Shown: positions 26,523-38,427 of the stretch, piece by piece
Position numbering within the stretch: the stretch's first letter is position 1
How the letters are laid out: each line of letters starts with the position of its first letter
Source: Candidatus Helicobacter avicola
GTDB taxonomy: Bacteria; Campylobacterota; Campylobacteria; Campylobacterales; Helicobacteraceae
Direction of reading: 5' to 3'
Assembly: GCA_019112865.1 (NCBI GenBank)
Contig: DXIN01000032.1
Span: forward strand, 1 to 62,827
DNA: 62,827 nucleotides
Position numbers and translations under genes: made by a program
The notes under the pieces: model-generated
What the model was told of the DNA's origin: nothing
Database searches by the model: none
The model's input: the letters and a program-made list of their open reading frames with translations, nothing else

Positions 26523-27968
26523 TTATCCATGGTAGTTTGGTGCTTCTTTGGTAATGATGACATCATGGACATGAGATTCTCTAAGTCCTGCCGAGGTGAT
26601 TTCTACAAACTCCGCCTTCTCCCATAGTTCCGTGATATTCTTGCTTCCTAGATAGCCCATACATGAGCTTAAGCCTCCCGTGAGTTGATGCACCACATCA
26701 CTAATCTTGCCACGATATGGCACACGCCCCTCAATTCCTTCTGGCACGAGCTTTTCTTGGGCAGTGCCTTCTTGGAAATATCTATCTGCGCTACCACGAG
26801 CCATTGCACCGATACTGCCCATACCACGATAGCTCTTGTATTGACGCCCTTGATAAATCATCAGGTCTCCGGGTGATTCTTCCGTGCCTGCGAGTAGCGA
26901 GCCTATCATAACGCTTGAGGCTCCTACTGCTAGGGCTTTGGCAATATCACCAGAATATTTTATGCCTCCATCGGCGATGATAGGCACATCGTAGCTTTTA
27001 GCAGCCTGTGAGCAGAGATCCACTGCCGAGACTTGAGGCATACCTACGCCTGCAACAATTCGTGTCGTGCAGATACTACCCGGTCCTATCCCCACCTTTA
27101 TGCCATCAGCCCCTGCTTCTATGAGGTCTTTTGTCGCTTGTGGTGTTACGACATTGCCCACAATCACATCTATACTTAACTTCGCCTTGATGTCTTTGAG
27201 GGTGCGTATGACATTTGCCGAATGCCCATGGGCTGAATCTAGCACAATCACATCAACCCCAGCCTCAACTAACGCTTGCGCTCGCTCTAGTCCAAACACT
27301 CCTACAGCCGCTCCCACACGCAACCGCCCAAAGTCATCTTTGTTAGAATCTGGGTATTCAATGCGCTTTTGAATGTCCTTAATCGTGATAAGCCCTTTTA
27401 GAATCTCGTCTTTATCGACTATGGGGAGCTTTTCTATCCTATTTTTATGCATAATCTCACGCGCTTGCTCTAAAGTCGTCCCCACATCTGCAGTGATAAG
27501 CGGTGCTTTGGTCATCACATCACCCACTTTTTTGTGCAAATCCGTCTCAAAACGCACATCACGATTTGTTAAAATCCCAATAAGTTTGCCATAATGATCC
27601 ACCACCGGCACACCAGAGATTTTGTAATTATCTGTGATTGCCTTGGCTTCGGCGAGGGTGGCATCTGCTAAGATATAGATAGGATCGACAATCACGCCAC
27701 TCTCGCTTTTTTTCACTTTTTTGATTTGATCGACTTGAGATTGTATGTCCATATTTTTATGAATGATACCAATCCCTCCAAGTCTCGCCATTGTGATAGC
27801 TGTGCGGTATTCTGTAACCGTGTCCATAGCAGCAGAGACGAGGGGGACATTGAGGGTGATGTTTTTGGTAAGTTTGGTTTGCAGGCTGACTTCCTTGGGC
27901 AAGACTTCTGAATACGCGGGGACAAGCAAAATATCTTCAAATGTGAGGGCTTTTTGCAAGATTTTCAT
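26523..27968 (-). CDS. guaB: inosine-5'-monophosphate dehydrogenase GuaB
   Basis: The 481-residue enzyme converts IMP to XMP, the first step to GMP. Visible are the N-terminal [15 protein letters not shown], a CBS pair at about 90-205, the catalytic Cys loop [11 protein letters not shown], the IMP-binding DGGIKYSGD, and the flap [10 protein letters not shown]. The frame is open 51 codons further upstream, but the ATG at 27968 has AAAGGAG in front and matches the family start. Confidence 0.95.
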   Translation of the reverse strand: MKILQKALTFEDILLVPAYSEVLPKEVSLQTKLTKNITLNVPLVSAAMDTVTEYRTAITMARLGGIGIIHKNMDIQSQVDQIKKVKKSESGVIVDPIYILADATLAEAKAITDNYKISGVPVVDHYGKLIGILTNRDVRFETDLHKKVGDVMTKAPLITADVGTTLEQAREIMHKNRIEKLPIVDKDEILKGLITIKDIQKRIEYPDSNKDDFGRLRVGAAVGVFGLERAQALVEAGVDVIVLDSAHGHSANVIRTLKDIKAKLSIDVIVGNVVTPQATKDLIEAGADGIKVGIGPGSICTTRIVAGVGMPQVSAVDLCSQAAKSYDVPIIADGGIKYSGDIAKALAVGASSVMIGSLLAGTEESPGDLMIYQGRQYKSYRGMGSIGAMARGSADRYFQEGTAQEKLVPEGIEGRVPYRGKISDVVHQLTGGLSSCMGYLGSKNITELWEKAEFVEITSAGLRESHVHDVIITKEAPNYHG

Positions 27969-27988
27969 ACAAACTCCTTTAGCTAGAT

Positions 27989-29347
27989 TTATGCGTTGCC
28001 AAGCTCTTTTTCTAAGCCATAGGCTATATTGAGGATAGTCTGCTCCTCGCAGTGATTGCCGATAAATTGCATACCAATAGGCAAATCTGTGAGGCTTGAG
28101 AGAGAATCTGAAGGCACACAAATCGCAGGAAGTCCGGCAAGATTCACACCGATAGTGTAAATATCACTCAAATACATTTCCAAAGGTGAGGCAGACGCAC
28201 CAAATTTAGGTGCGGCACTTGGAGCAATAGGCGATAAAATCACATCACACGACATAAACAAATCGCTATATTGCGCTTTGATAAGCTCACGCACCTTTTG
28301 GGCTTTGAGATAATACGCGTCATAATACCCACTACTAAGCACGAAATTCCCCAGCATTATCCTGCGCTTAACCTCATCGCCAAATCCTTGTGTGCGGGTT
28401 TGGAGATATAAGTCGCTAAGATTTTTGCAGTTTGTCGCACGATTGCCATAGCGCACACCATCAAAACGCGCAAGGTTGGAGCTAGCTTCGGCAGTGCAGA
28501 TGATATAATACGCGGAGATGTGGTAGCTTGTGTCTAGCATACTTTGCTCGATTATAGTGTGTCCCATAGATTCTAGGAGTTTTATTGTCTGTTCATAACG
28601 ATCTTGTGTCTGTGTATCTGCGTGTGTGAGCCATTCACGCAAAACACCAACTTTGTAGCGCACATTGCTATCGAGGTTGGCGAAGGTGTTGGTAGGTGGG
28701 AGTTGCAATGAAGTAGAATCTTTTGTATCATAGCCACTGATAGCATCAAGAAGTAGGCTTGCGTCCTCGACATTTTGGGTTATAGGTCCGATTTGATCAA
28801 GGCTTGAGCTATAAGCAACAAGCCCATAGCGACTGACCCTGCCATAGGTTGGTTTGAGTCCCACACAGCCACAAAACCCCGCTGGCTGCCTGATAGAGCC
28901 ACCTGTATCGCTTCCTAGTGATGCTACTGCTAAGCCTCCCACCACTGCTGCCGCACTCCCACCACTGCTGCCGCCGGGCACTCGGGAAGTATCGCGTGGA
29001 TTTTTAGTGCGTCCATAGCAGCTAGATTCTGTCGTGCTTCCCATAGCAAACTCGTCCATATTTGCGCGTCCGAATGCGGACATATTGTTTTTATGGAGGT
29101 TTTCGATGACACTTGCATGGTATGGGGCTTTGTAGCCTTTGAGAATCTTGGAAGCACAAGTGATTTCCCAGCCTTTGACATTGATATTGTCTTTGATAAG
29201 GATTGGCACACCTTCATCATTTGAAGAGTGAATCTCGCCTATGTAGGCATTTAGCTCCATATTTTCCTTGGCTTTTTGTTTGATATGCTGTCGTAGTTCT
29301 CCAATTTCTTGGGGCTTGAGATTGAGTGCTTGTTTTAGTGTTACCAT
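27989..29347 (-). CDS. gatA: glutamyl-tRNA(Gln) amidotransferase subunit A, GatA
   Basis: This 452-residue amidase has the Ser-cisSer-Lys triad: Lys52 (ILIKDN), Ser127 ([12 protein letters not shown]) and Ser151 (TGGSIRQP). It releases ammonia from glutamine so that GatB can convert misacylated Glu-tRNA(Gln) to Gln-tRNA(Gln), which Helicobacter needs. It lies 20 bp upstream of guaB on the same strand. A -10 box and a short leader hairpin precede it. Confidence 0.95.
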   Translation of the reverse strand: MVTLKQALNLKPQEIGELRQHIKQKAKENMELNAYIGEIHSSNDEGVPILIKDNINVKGWEITCASKILKGYKAPYHASVIENLHKNNMSAFGRANMDEFAMGSTTESSCYGRTKNPRDTSRVPGGSSGGSAAAVVGGLAVASLGSDTGGSIRQPAGFCGCVGLKPTYGRVSRYGLVAYSSSLDQIGPITQNVEDASLLLDAISGYDTKDSTSLQLPPTNTFANLDSNVRYKVGVLREWLTHADTQTQDRYEQTIKLLESMGHTIIEQSMLDTSYHISAYYIICTAEASSNLARFDGVRYGNRATNCKNLSDLYLQTRTQGFGDEVKRRIMLGNFVLSSGYYDAYYLKAQKVRELIKAQYSDLFMSCDVILSPIAPSAAPKFGASASPLEMYLSDIYTIGVNLAGLPAICVPSDSLSSLTDLPIGMQFIGNHCEEQTILNIAYGLEKELGNA

Positions 29348-29385
29348 AAAAACCTCGAAATAAATTTGTGGGGATTTAACCCACC

Positions 29386-29391
29386 ATTATA
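29386..29391 (-). promoter_or_regulatory. gatA -10 box
   Basis: TATAAT on the minus strand lies 38 bp ahead of the gatA start. A leader hairpin GTGGG/CCCAC (29368-29384) follows it. It may serve gatA, guaB and the downstream toxin gene as one unit. Confidence 0.4.
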
Positions 29392-29423
29392 ATGATTTTA
29401 AGCTTAAAGCGTGCTATTGTGTC

Positions 29424-30155
<732 letters not shown>

Positions 30156-30278
30156 TTATGTAATGTCATCAGATTCAAAGTTTCATACTTTTATGAAGTC
30201 GTTGCGGGATTCTACACAACCTTGTTTTAAATCAAGCTTGTGAGCAATGTGCAAATTTATTTAGCGCACAAAACATTT

Positions 30279-30294
30279 TGGCATAAATTTTGCT
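30279..30294 (+). promoter_or_regulatory. sigma-54 promoter of flgE
   Basis: TGGCATAAATTTTGCT has GG (30280-30281) and GC (30292-30293) separated by exactly ten bases, as in the -24/-12 consensus (TGGCAC-N5-TTGC). It lies 43 bp upstream of the flgE ATG. Hook genes of Helicobacter are known members of the RpoN/FlgR class. Confidence 0.8.
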
Positions 30295-30336
30295 TTTGCA
30301 AAAACATACGAAAATTTTCAACACAAAGGAATACAT

Positions 30337-32490
30337 ATGCTAAGGTCTCTGTGGTCTGGTGTCAGCGGTATGCAAGCCCATCAAGTCGCGTTAGATGTGG
30401 AAAGTAACAATATCGCGAATGTGAATACCGTAGGTTTTAAATACTCTCGTGCATCATTTGTCGATATGCTCTCTCAAATCAAGCTTATTGCGACTTCACC
30501 ATACAAAAATGGTTTAGGTGGGCAAAACGATTTTTCAATCGGTCTTGGTGTTGGCGTGGAAGCAACGACAAAGGTGTTTTCTCAAGGCAATACACAAAAT
30601 ACAGATGTAAAAACAGATATTGCTATTGAAGGCGATGGGTTTTTTATCATCAGTCCAGATAGGGGAACGACTCATAACTATACGCGCAATGGGGAATTTC
30701 TCTTTGATGCTAATGGGAATCTCGTTACTACCGGTGGCTATGTGGTGCAAGGCTGGGTAAGAGAGACGTTAGATAGCGCAAACACTGCACAAATGAGTGA
30801 GTTTGATTTTTTTAGAGTGGATAATACCGGTCCGGTGCGCAATATTCAAATTGACCCGGGTATGGTGATGCCTGCACGTTCTACGACAACCGTAACTTTG
30901 CGTGCCAACCTCAATGCTGGACGTCATACAGAAAGTGTGGCTGACATTGCTGCCTTGGATTCGACGGTGGCTACGGCTTCTGATGGGGTAGCACCGGTGT
31001 ATGATTCTCGAGGACGTCTTTCACAGGTGGGCGAGGATTTTGGTGTGCTTTTTAATGGCGATGGTGATGCGTTTGGATTGACCGAAAATCAGGGTATTTG
31101 GGTAAGTTACAAAAACTCTGTATTGCGCAATGAGATTCAGCGAACGAGTGAAGTTAGCACCATAGGGATTAATGGTGAAAATATCACTTTTAGCAATAAC
31201 TCCGGACTTACGGGTATTAGCAATGTCGTGGCTGCCCAAAATGCTATCAACGCCTATCGCGATAAGACAGGAGTGGAGGCGTATGTGGATTCAGGAATGT
31301 TGCGATTAGAAAACCGCAATCAAATGGACGGAAGCGAAAAGGTGAAAAATATTCGTATCACCGCAGGAGGCACGGGAGCTTTTGCAAGTTTTGTGGAAGG
31401 AGAAGAGGATATCACAGCATTTAGGTATCGCTATACCAAATCAAACGATGCAGATTCTACTACGGGACAATTCCGCACCACAGAGGATTTACGCGCTCTT
31501 ATGCAATACGATGCCAATATGATCAAAAATCCAGAGAAACAATACCACGAAAGCACAGCAAGTGTAGGGGTAACTGTGAATAAATATGGAATGTTTGAAA
31601 TGGTTAATCAAAACGATGAAGATGGCGAGATTCGCAATCTCAATATTTATGTGAGTGCGCACTCTTCGGGCAAAATCACGACAAATATTCTCTTTAGGGA
31701 TACGATGAAGGCTCTTAATACTTCAATGTTTATTGAGGGTGGTCCCGTCATCGCTTCAGGTAAGATTAATAAAACTACTCATAGCACGAGTGTTGATGTG
31801 GTTGATAGCTTGGGAAGTAAGCACAATTTGCGTTTTGAGTTTTGGAAGACGGGCGATGCGGAATGGAGTTTTAGAGCTATCGTGCCAGAGCCTGCGCAGT
31901 TTATCGGTGGCACAGCAGAGCGTCCTAATATCTTTGAGGGTGGTAGAGCAACTTTCAATAGTGATGGAAGTCTTGCTGGTATGAATCCGCCTATCGTGCA
32001 GATTGATCCCAAAAATGGTAGCAACCCCCAACGCATCGAATTGAAATTTGGGACAAACCAAACTTTTGGCGGTCTCACAAGCGTGGATAAAATCTCTGAA
32101 ACCTATGCGATTAATCAAAATGGCTATCAAGCAGGGGATTTGATGGATATACGTTTTGATTCTAATGGCTCATTACTTGGGGCGTTTAGTAATGGTAAAT
32201 CTATTGCTCTTGCACAAGTAGCACTCGCAAACTTTGCTAACAACACAGGTTTGCAGGCTGAAGGTGGCAATGTATTTTCACGCACAGGAAACTCGGGTGA
32301 GCCTATGGTGGGTGCAGCAAATACAGGTAGGCGCGGTGGAGTGAGCGGTAGTAAGCTTGAGATGAGTAATGTCGATCTTAGTCGCAGTCTCACGCAGCTT
32401 ATCGTGGTGCAAAGGGGCTTTCAAGCTAACTCCAAAGCCGTAACAACCTCTGACCAAATTCTCAATACCCTCCTAAACCTCAAACAATAA
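30337..32490 (+). CDS. flgE: flagellar hook protein FlgE
   Basis: The 717-residue hook subunit has the N-terminal rod/hook motif (LWSGVSGMQAHQVALDVESNNIANVNTVGF) and the C-terminal SNVDLSRSLTQLIVVQRGFQANSKAV that form the coiled inner tube. The long variable D1/D2-type middle makes it almost the same length as H. pylori FlgE. It is secreted by the flagellar type III system and polymerised under FlgD. It appears monocistronic. Confidence 0.95.
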   Translation: MLRSLWSGVSGMQAHQVALDVESNNIANVNTVGFKYSRASFVDMLSQIKLIATSPYKNGLGGQNDFSIGLGVGVEATTKVFSQGNTQNTDVKTDIAIEGDGFFIISPDRGTTHNYTRNGEFLFDANGNLVTTGGYVVQGWVRETLDSANTAQMSEFDFFRVDNTGPVRNIQIDPGMVMPARSTTTVTLRANLNAGRHTESVADIAALDSTVATASDGVAPVYDSRGRLSQVGEDFGVLFNGDGDAFGLTENQGIWVSYKNSVLRNEIQRTSEVSTIGINGENITFSNNSGLTGISNVVAAQNAINAYRDKTGVEAYVDSGMLRLENRNQMDGSEKVKNIRITAGGTGAFASFVEGEEDITAFRYRYTKSNDADSTTGQFRTTEDLRALMQYDANMIKNPEKQYHESTASVGVTVNKYGMFEMVNQNDEDGEIRNLNIYVSAHSSGKITTNILFRDTMKALNTSMFIEGGPVIASGKINKTTHSTSVDVVDSLGSKHNLRFEFWKTGDAEWSFRAIVPEPAQFIGGTAERPNIFEGGRATFNSDGSLAGMNPPIVQIDPKNGSNPQRIELKFGTNQTFGGLTSVDKISETYAINQNGYQAGDLMDIRFDSNGSLLGAFSNGKSIALAQVALANFANNTGLQAEGGNVFSRTGNSGEPMVGAANTGRRGGVSGSKLEMSNVDLSRSLTQLIVVQRGFQANSKAVTTSDQILNTLLNLKQ

Positions 32491-32634
32491 GATTCTAAAG
32501 ACGCGGGGATATACTCTCCGTGGGCTTTTAGCCAAGCTTGGGTGTAGCAGTAGAAATGCTTTCTTTCAAATGGAAGCAATATGATGTGGTGTTGGTATCC
32601 CAAATGGTAGTCTTAAAGAGTGAAATGCCACTTT

Positions 32635-33201
32635 TTAGAGCTCTTCTTGTGCTTTTTTCTTACATTCTAGCGAAAAAACGATATTTTGTGAATCTCGCTC
32701 ATAGCTTTTGTTCCAATCTAGGATAATTTCCGCACCACTTGCATTGCGGATAAAGACATTGCTACGCACTAATGCACACGGAGTCTCCATGATGTCTTTT
32801 GAAAAGTTTTCTATCACTAAAATATCGGGTTTGACTGCTTTGAGTGCGTAGGTTTTGGGCGCAATTTTGGCATAAAGATTTGTTTTGTTGTTGCTCGTGT
32901 AATAAAAATGCGAATTTACGCCAGATCGCGTGCTTATAAAGCCATTTTGTGTGCGGATAATGCGGATTTTTTGTGTGGATTGTAGGTTTTTGCCCTCGAT
33001 AAATTCTCTAAGCGGTTTAGAGATGATATAGAGCGCGAAACGCTCGTTATACGCGCCTATGCGGAAATCCTCTGTGTGTAGTGGATAGAGGTTACCCTCG
33101 ACAAAGCCGATTTGATTGCGTGTGCGTGGCTCTTGAGAGAGGACAAAGGTATCCGCCCACATACTGCATAATGCTAGTAAAATCCCTAGAATGCTTCTCA
33201 T
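32635..33201 (-). CDS. periplasmic protein of unknown function
   Basis: The 188-residue protein has a short signal peptide (about 1-16, cut after MWA). The rest is beta-rich with two cysteines (near residues 142 and 180) that could form a disulfide. I recognise no family motif. It is convergent with flgE and divergent from der, so it has its own transcription unit. Confidence 0.65.
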   Translation of the reverse strand: MRSILGILLALCSMWADTFVLSQEPRTRNQIGFVEGNLYPLHTEDFRIGAYNERFALYIISKPLREFIEGKNLQSTQKIRIIRTQNGFISTRSGVNSHFYYTSNNKTNLYAKIAPKTYALKAVKPDILVIENFSKDIMETPCALVRSNVFIRNASGAEIILDWNKSYERDSQNIVFSLECKKKAQEEL

Positions 33202-33277
33202 CGCCAGCCTTTAATGTATTTTGTATCAAAGTTAGTGTAACATATCGCCTAAATTTTCTTTGCTTTAAGGGAGTGTG

Positions 33278-34723
33278 ATGAAAACCATTGCGATTTTGGG
33301 CAAACCAAATGTGGGTAAAAGCTCGCTATTTAACCGCCTATGCAATCAGCTAGACGCTATCACTTCCGATGTGAGTGGCACCACGCGAGATGTCAAAAAA
33401 GGCACTTGCCTCATCAATGGCACGCCCTGTGTCCTACTAGATACCGGTGGGATTGATGCCAAACAAAACGCAGAATCTTTTTCGGACAAAAAGCAAAAAA
33501 AACACGCTTACAAGCAAGCCGAGCTTTTTAAACGTGTATCAGAGGCAAGCATACAAGCGGGGTTAGGTGCGGATTTGGTGCTCTATCTCATCGATGGGCG
33601 CGGGGCGATAGATGATGAGGATAGAGAGGTGTTGCACAAGATTGGGCGGCATAAGCGCGTGTTTTTGGTGCTCAATAAAATCGATAATGACAAGCTCAAA
33701 GAAAGTGCGTGGGAGTTTGGGAAGCTTGGTGTGCGTGAGATGTTTTTTATCTCTGTGAGTCATAATCGTGGGCTTAGTATTTTGCTAGATTCTATAGGTG
33801 AGGCATTGAATCTGACACAAGCAGTCATCACGCACGACACACAAGAGAGTTTAGAGGAGTTTTTGCAAACCCAAGATACGGACACACACACAGATTCTGT
33901 AGGGGTCATAGAATCTCGTGAATCTAACGAAGAGCATTTGATAAAAGTGGGCATCATCGGACGCGTGAATGTGGGCAAAAGCTCACTGCTTAATGCACTG
34001 CTGGGACAAGAGCGCAGTATCGTAAGCGAGATTGCCGGCACGACTATTGATCCTGTCAATGATTGTGTAATGTATGGGGAGCATATGCTGGAGTTTATCG
34101 ACACGGCTGGGATACGCAGAGCAGGCAAGATTGAGGGGATTGAAAAATACGCGCTGGATCGGACAAATAAGGCACTTAGTAAATCCCATATCACATTACT
34201 TGTTCTTGACGCGAGTGAGGGGTTTGTAGAGCTAGATGAAAAAATCAGCGCACTTATTCCTAAACATAATCTAGGTGTTATTATCGTGCTTAATAAATGG
34301 GATAAAGCACATATGGAGCATAAGGTGATGATACAGGAGTTGCGTTATAGGTTTAGATTCTTAGAATACGCGCCGGTAGTGTGTGTGAGCGCACTCACAA
34401 AGCATAATATCAGCGCACTAAAAAAGCAGATTCTATCAGTGTGGGAGAATTTCAATCGCCGTATTCCCACCGCAGAGCTAAATGCCCTCATAACCGAGGC
34501 GACAAAACGTCATCATCTCCCAAGCGATCATGGTAAGATTGTAAAAATCTACTACGCCACGCAGTTTGATGTGCGCCCACCCCAAATCTCGCTCGTGATG
34601 AATCGCCCCAAAAGTTTGCATTTTAGCTATAAGCGTTATTTGGTAAATGTCTTGCGCGAGCGTTATGAGTTTAGCGGTGTGCCTATCCTCATCGCTCCCA
34701 AAGACAAAAAAGATTTAAGCTAA
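33278..34723 (+). CDS. der: ribosome biogenesis GTPase Der (EngA)
   Basis: The protein is about 481 residues with two tandem GTPase domains, GKPNVGKSSL (about 8-17, G3 DTGG) and GRVNVGKSSL (about 230, G3 DTAG, G4 NKWD), followed by a KH-like C-terminal domain. It acts in 50S assembly. A Ser/Asp-rich linker of about 30 residues between the domains carries AGATTCT/AGAATCT motifs. The ATG at 33278 is chosen over the in-frame GTG at 33275 because AAGGGAG lies just upstream. Confidence 0.95.
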   Translation: MKTIAILGKPNVGKSSLFNRLCNQLDAITSDVSGTTRDVKKGTCLINGTPCVLLDTGGIDAKQNAESFSDKKQKKHAYKQAELFKRVSEASIQAGLGADLVLYLIDGRGAIDDEDREVLHKIGRHKRVFLVLNKIDNDKLKESAWEFGKLGVREMFFISVSHNRGLSILLDSIGEALNLTQAVITHDTQESLEEFLQTQDTDTHTDSVGVIESRESNEEHLIKVGIIGRVNVGKSSLLNALLGQERSIVSEIAGTTIDPVNDCVMYGEHMLEFIDTAGIRRAGKIEGIEKYALDRTNKALSKSHITLLVLDASEGFVELDEKISALIPKHNLGVIIVLNKWDKAHMEHKVMIQELRYRFRFLEYAPVVCVSALTKHNISALKKQILSVWENFNRRIPTAELNALITEATKRHHLPSDHGKIVKIYYATQFDVRPPQISLVMNRPKSLHFSYKRYLVNVLRERYEFSGVPILIAPKDKKDLS

Positions 34724-34769
34724 AGTTTTTTATAATGCGGGGATTATTCCAAAGAAGCAAAGGCAGGCG

Positions 34770-35699
34770 ATGAGGAGTTACAAGATTTTCTGTGGGTCGG
34801 CACACCCGGAGTTTGGTAATGAGATTAGCAAGTATTTGGATGTTGTGCTTTCTAGCGCGTCTATCACGCGTTTTAGCGATGGCGAAATTAATGTGCAAAT
34901 CGGTGAATCTGTGCGTGGTAAAGATGTGTTTATTATCCAGCCCACTTGCGCGCCTACGAATGATAACCTTATGGAGCTTCTGATTATGACTGACGCGCTC
35001 AAACGCAGTGCGGCAAACACGATAAATGCAGTTGTGCCATATTTTGGCTATGCGCGCCAAGATCGCAAAGCCGCACCACGCGTGCCTATCTCGGCAAAAC
35101 TTGTGGCAAATATTATCCAAAATGCTGGGATTAATCGCCTCATCACGATGGATTTGCATGCGGGGCAGATTCAGGGGTTTTTTGACATACCGGTGGATAA
35201 TCTCTATGGTTCGGTGATTTTCCGCGACTATATCAAATCTAAGCAGTTTGGCAATCCTATCGTAGCAAGTCCAGATATTGGTGGTGTGGCTAGAGCGCGA
35301 TATTTTGCTGATAAACTTGGGCTTGATCTTGTCATTGTGGATAAAAAGCGTGAAAAAGCTAATCAAAGTGAAGTGATGAATATCATTGGCGAAGTGGGCG
35401 GCAAAGATGTGATCCTTATTGATGATATGATCGATACTGCTGGGACGATGTGCAAGGCAGCTGATGTGCTCAAACAAAGAGGAGCAAGGAGTGTGATTGC
35501 CCTTGGCACGCACCCAGTGCTTAGTGGTCCGGCATTTGAGCGGATAGCAAAAAGTGTGCTTGATGAGGTCGTGGTAACCAACTCAATTCCCCTAGCACGC
35601 AAAAGTGAGAAGATCAAGGTGCTAAGTGTCGTTCCGCTCTTTGCGGAGGTCATACGCAGAATCCACCACAACGAGAGTGTGGATTCACTATTTATCTAA
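34770..35699 (+). CDS. prs: ribose-phosphate pyrophosphokinase Prs
   Basis: The 309-residue enzyme makes PRPP from ribose-5-phosphate and ATP. Landmarks are FSDGEINVQIGESVRG, the ATP/metal region VVPYFGYARQDRK, the flexible loop and the PRPP-binding VILIDDMIDTAGTM. The length is standard and the ATG lies 46 bp after der. Confidence 0.96.
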   Translation: MRSYKIFCGSAHPEFGNEISKYLDVVLSSASITRFSDGEINVQIGESVRGKDVFIIQPTCAPTNDNLMELLIMTDALKRSAANTINAVVPYFGYARQDRKAAPRVPISAKLVANIIQNAGINRLITMDLHAGQIQGFFDIPVDNLYGSVIFRDYIKSKQFGNPIVASPDIGGVARARYFADKLGLDLVIVDKKREKANQSEVMNIIGEVGGKDVILIDDMIDTAGTMCKAADVLKQRGARSVIALGTHPVLSGPAFERIAKSVLDEVVVTNSIPLARKSEKIKVLSVVPLFAEVIRRIHHNESVDSLFI

Positions 35700-35877
35700 G
35701 GGCGTGTAGGATTTGACTAAAGCGACTAGAGCCATATCAAGTAGAAAATCCTCCTAACCCAAATCTCAAGCAAAGACATCTGATAAAAGTTCTAAAGTCA
35801 AAACACAAAGATTGTGTGTTAAAATACCGCCAAAATTTCATCTACAAATTTTATCAATACATAAAGGATACAACATT

Positions 35878-38427
35878 ATGCTACGCAAGATTGTTGAAAA
35901 AATTTTAGGCTCAAAGAATACAAAAATGCTCAAAGCCTATCAAAACAAAGTGCAGGCTATCAATGCCTTAGAATCTCACTATGCCCAGCTTGATGATGCT
36001 GCGCTCAAAGCCGAGTTTGAATCTCTTAAAAATGCTGTGCAGCAAGAGGGCAAGAGCTTAGATTCTGTGCTGTGCGAGAGCTTTGCCATCACGCGTGAGG
36101 CGAGCAAAAGGGTGCTTGGTATGAGGCACTTTGATGTGCAGCTCATCGGTGGTATGGCGCTGCATGATGGGCGTATCGCCGAGATGAAAACGGGCGAGGG
36201 CAAGACGCTTGTAGCCACGCTTGCGGCGTGTCTGAATGCGCTTAGTGGTAAAAGTGTGCATGTGATCACGGTCAATGACTACCTTGCTAAGCGCGATGGT
36301 AGCGAGCTAGAGCCTTTGTATAATTTTTTGGGCTTGAGTGTGGGGATTATCACTTCGGATTTGCGCGATGATGACAAAAAGATAGAATCTTATAGCGCAA
36401 ATATCGTGTATGGCACGAATAATGAATTTGGCTTTGACTATCTGCGTGATAATATGAAATACGATTTGAGCCAAAAGGTGCAAAAACATCATTTTTTTGC
36501 CATCGTAGATGAGGTGGATTCTATCCTCATCGATGAGGCGCGCACACCGCTCATTATCTCTGCTCCGGTCAATCGCACGATGGAAAACTACCAGCTTGCT
36601 AATTCTGTGGCACAAAAGTTGCGCAAGGATTCTGATTTCAGTATCGATGAAAAAAATCGCGTGATCTTGCTCACGGAGGAAGGGATCAAAAATGCCGAGA
36701 ATCTATTCAAGGTGGATAATCTCTATAGTATCGAAAATGCCGCACTCTCTCATCATCTAGATCAGGCATTGAAGGCGAATTATCTCTTCATCAAAGACAA
36801 AGATTATGTCGTGCGTGATGGCGAGGTGGTGATAGTCGATGAATTTACCGGGCGCTTGAGTGAGGGTCGGCGATTTAGTGAGGGGTTACATCAGGCGATT
36901 GAGGCAAAAGAAATGGTAGATATTAAAGAAGAGTCCCAAACGTTGGCTGATATTACCTTCCAAAATTACTTTAGACTCTATGAAAAGCTTGCAGGTATGA
37001 CAGGCACGGCACAGACAGAGGCGAGTGAGTTTTTGCAAATCTATAATCTTGATGTGGTGTCTATCCCGACTAATGTCCCTGTGCAACGCAAAGATCTCAA
37101 CGACCTGATTTACAAAAGCGAGCGCGAGAAGTTTGAGGCGGTGATTGCTAAAATTACCGAGCTCTATCAGCGAGGACAGCCCGTGCTCGTTGGCACAGCG
37201 AGTATCGAGCGCAGTGAGCTACTCCACGAGCTTTTGAAAAAAAGTCGTATCCCCCACACTGTGCTAAATGCTAAGCAACATGCCAAGGAAGCCGAGATCA
37301 TCAAAGACGCTGGGAAAAAAGGCGCGGTAACGATTGCCACTAATATGGCTGGGCGCGGCGTGGATATCAAGATCGATGATGAGGTGCGATCATTAGGTGG
37401 GCTATATATCATTGGGACAGAGCGGCATGAGAGTAGGCGTATAGATAATCAGCTGCGTGGTCGTGCAGGGCGACAGGGTGATCCGGGGGTTAGCCAGTTT
37501 TATTTGAGTTTAGAAGATTCACTACTGCGGATTTTTGGTAGTGATAAGCTTAAGGGCGTTATGGAGCGTTTGGGACTCAAAGATGGCGAACATATAGAAT
37601 CTAGCCTTGTAACGCGTTCGGTAGAAAATGCCCAAAAGAAAGTTGAGAGTTTGCATTTTGAATCCCGCAAACACTTGCTCGAATACGATGATGTGGCAAA
37701 TGAGCAACGCAAGGCTATTTATAAGCTACGCGATGATTTGCTCAATCCCGAGTATGATATGAGTGAAAAAATCCGCACCAATCGTGAATCTACCATAGAA
37801 TTTTTGATACAAAAAGCAGGGATTTTGCCACAGGAAATGGGTGCAGAGTTTGATCTAGACAATCTCGTGGCGGTGGTGCGTGAGGATTTGGGCTTTGAAC
37901 CTAGGGGGTTAGAAAATCTCGAGTATCAGGAGTTGTATGAGAGTTTGCTGAATCAAGTGAGCAAGGCGTATGAGGAGAAAATGTCGGTGGTAGATTCCAC
38001 ACAGCGCAATGAAATAGAACGTATCATTTATCTACAAGTCCTTGATAACGCGTGGCGCGAACATCTCTATGTGATGGATAATCTCAAAACCGGTATCGGA
38101 CTGCGTGGCTATAACCAAAAAGATCCGCTCGTAGAGTATAAAAAAGAAAGTTATAATCTGTTTTTAGAGTTTGTGGAGAATCTAAAAATTGAGACGACTA
38201 AAACTCTCCAAATTGTTCGCCTAAAGCCACAAGAGCATATAGAGGAATTTGCTGATAAGGTATTGCACGAGTTGGAGCAAGAAGATGTGAGTTTTAACAA
38301 AGATATGAGCGATCAGTCCAAAAAACAGACAAAAATCGCCCGCAATGATCCATGTCCATGTGGGAGTGGCAAAAAATACAAACTCTGCCATGGCAAAAGC
38401 GGACCAAAAAAGGGGCTTTTGGCATAA
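35878..38427 (+). CDS. secA: preprotein translocase ATPase SecA
   Basis: The 849-residue motor drives export through SecYEG. Landmarks are Walker [11 protein letters not shown] (about 104), [15 protein letters not shown], the second nucleotide-binding fold ([10 protein letters not shown], then [13 protein letters not shown]), and the C-terminal zinc motif [14 protein letters not shown] that binds SecB or ribosomes. The ATG at 35878 has AAGGAT upstream; an in-frame ATG at 35812 would add 22 residues absent from the family. Confidence 0.96.
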   Translation: MLRKIVEKILGSKNTKMLKAYQNKVQAINALESHYAQLDDAALKAEFESLKNAVQQEGKSLDSVLCESFAITREASKRVLGMRHFDVQLIGGMALHDGRIAEMKTGEGKTLVATLAACLNALSGKSVHVITVNDYLAKRDGSELEPLYNFLGLSVGIITSDLRDDDKKIESYSANIVYGTNNEFGFDYLRDNMKYDLSQKVQKHHFFAIVDEVDSILIDEARTPLIISAPVNRTMENYQLANSVAQKLRKDSDFSIDEKNRVILLTEEGIKNAENLFKVDNLYSIENAALSHHLDQALKANYLFIKDKDYVVRDGEVVIVDEFTGRLSEGRRFSEGLHQAIEAKEMVDIKEESQTLADITFQNYFRLYEKLAGMTGTAQTEASEFLQIYNLDVVSIPTNVPVQRKDLNDLIYKSEREKFEAVIAKITELYQRGQPVLVGTASIERSELLHELLKKSRIPHTVLNAKQHAKEAEIIKDAGKKGAVTIATNMAGRGVDIKIDDEVRSLGGLYIIGTERHESRRIDNQLRGRAGRQGDPGVSQFYLSLEDSLLRIFGSDKLKGVMERLGLKDGEHIESSLVTRSVENAQKKVESLHFESRKHLLEYDDVANEQRKAIYKLRDDLLNPEYDMSEKIRTNRESTIEFLIQKAGILPQEMGAEFDLDNLVAVVREDLGFEPRGLENLEYQELYESLLNQVSKAYEEKMSVVDSTQRNEIERIIYLQVLDNAWREHLYVMDNLKTGIGLRGYNQKDPLVEYKKESYNLFLEFVENLKIETTKTLQIVRLKPQEHIEEFADKVLHELEQEDVSFNKDMSDQSKKQTKIARNDPCPCGSGKKYKLCHGKSGPKKGLLA

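Noticed and set aside
27969..28121. Upstream extension of guaB by 51 codons
   Set aside because: It would overlap gatA, lacks a ribosome binding site, and does not match the family, whereas ATG 27968 has AAAGGAG.
28936..28976. 20-bp tandem repeat within gatA
   Set aside because: It encodes the amidase signature [11 protein letters not shown], whose repeated Gly-Gly-Ser codons explain the repetition.
34689..35513. 274-codon minus-strand open frame opposite prs
   Set aside because: prs is certain on the plus strand; the opposite frame has no motif, no ribosome binding site and unlikely composition.
35812..35877. Upstream extension of secA by 22 codons
   Set aside because: No ribosome binding site; the family begins at the ATG at 35878.
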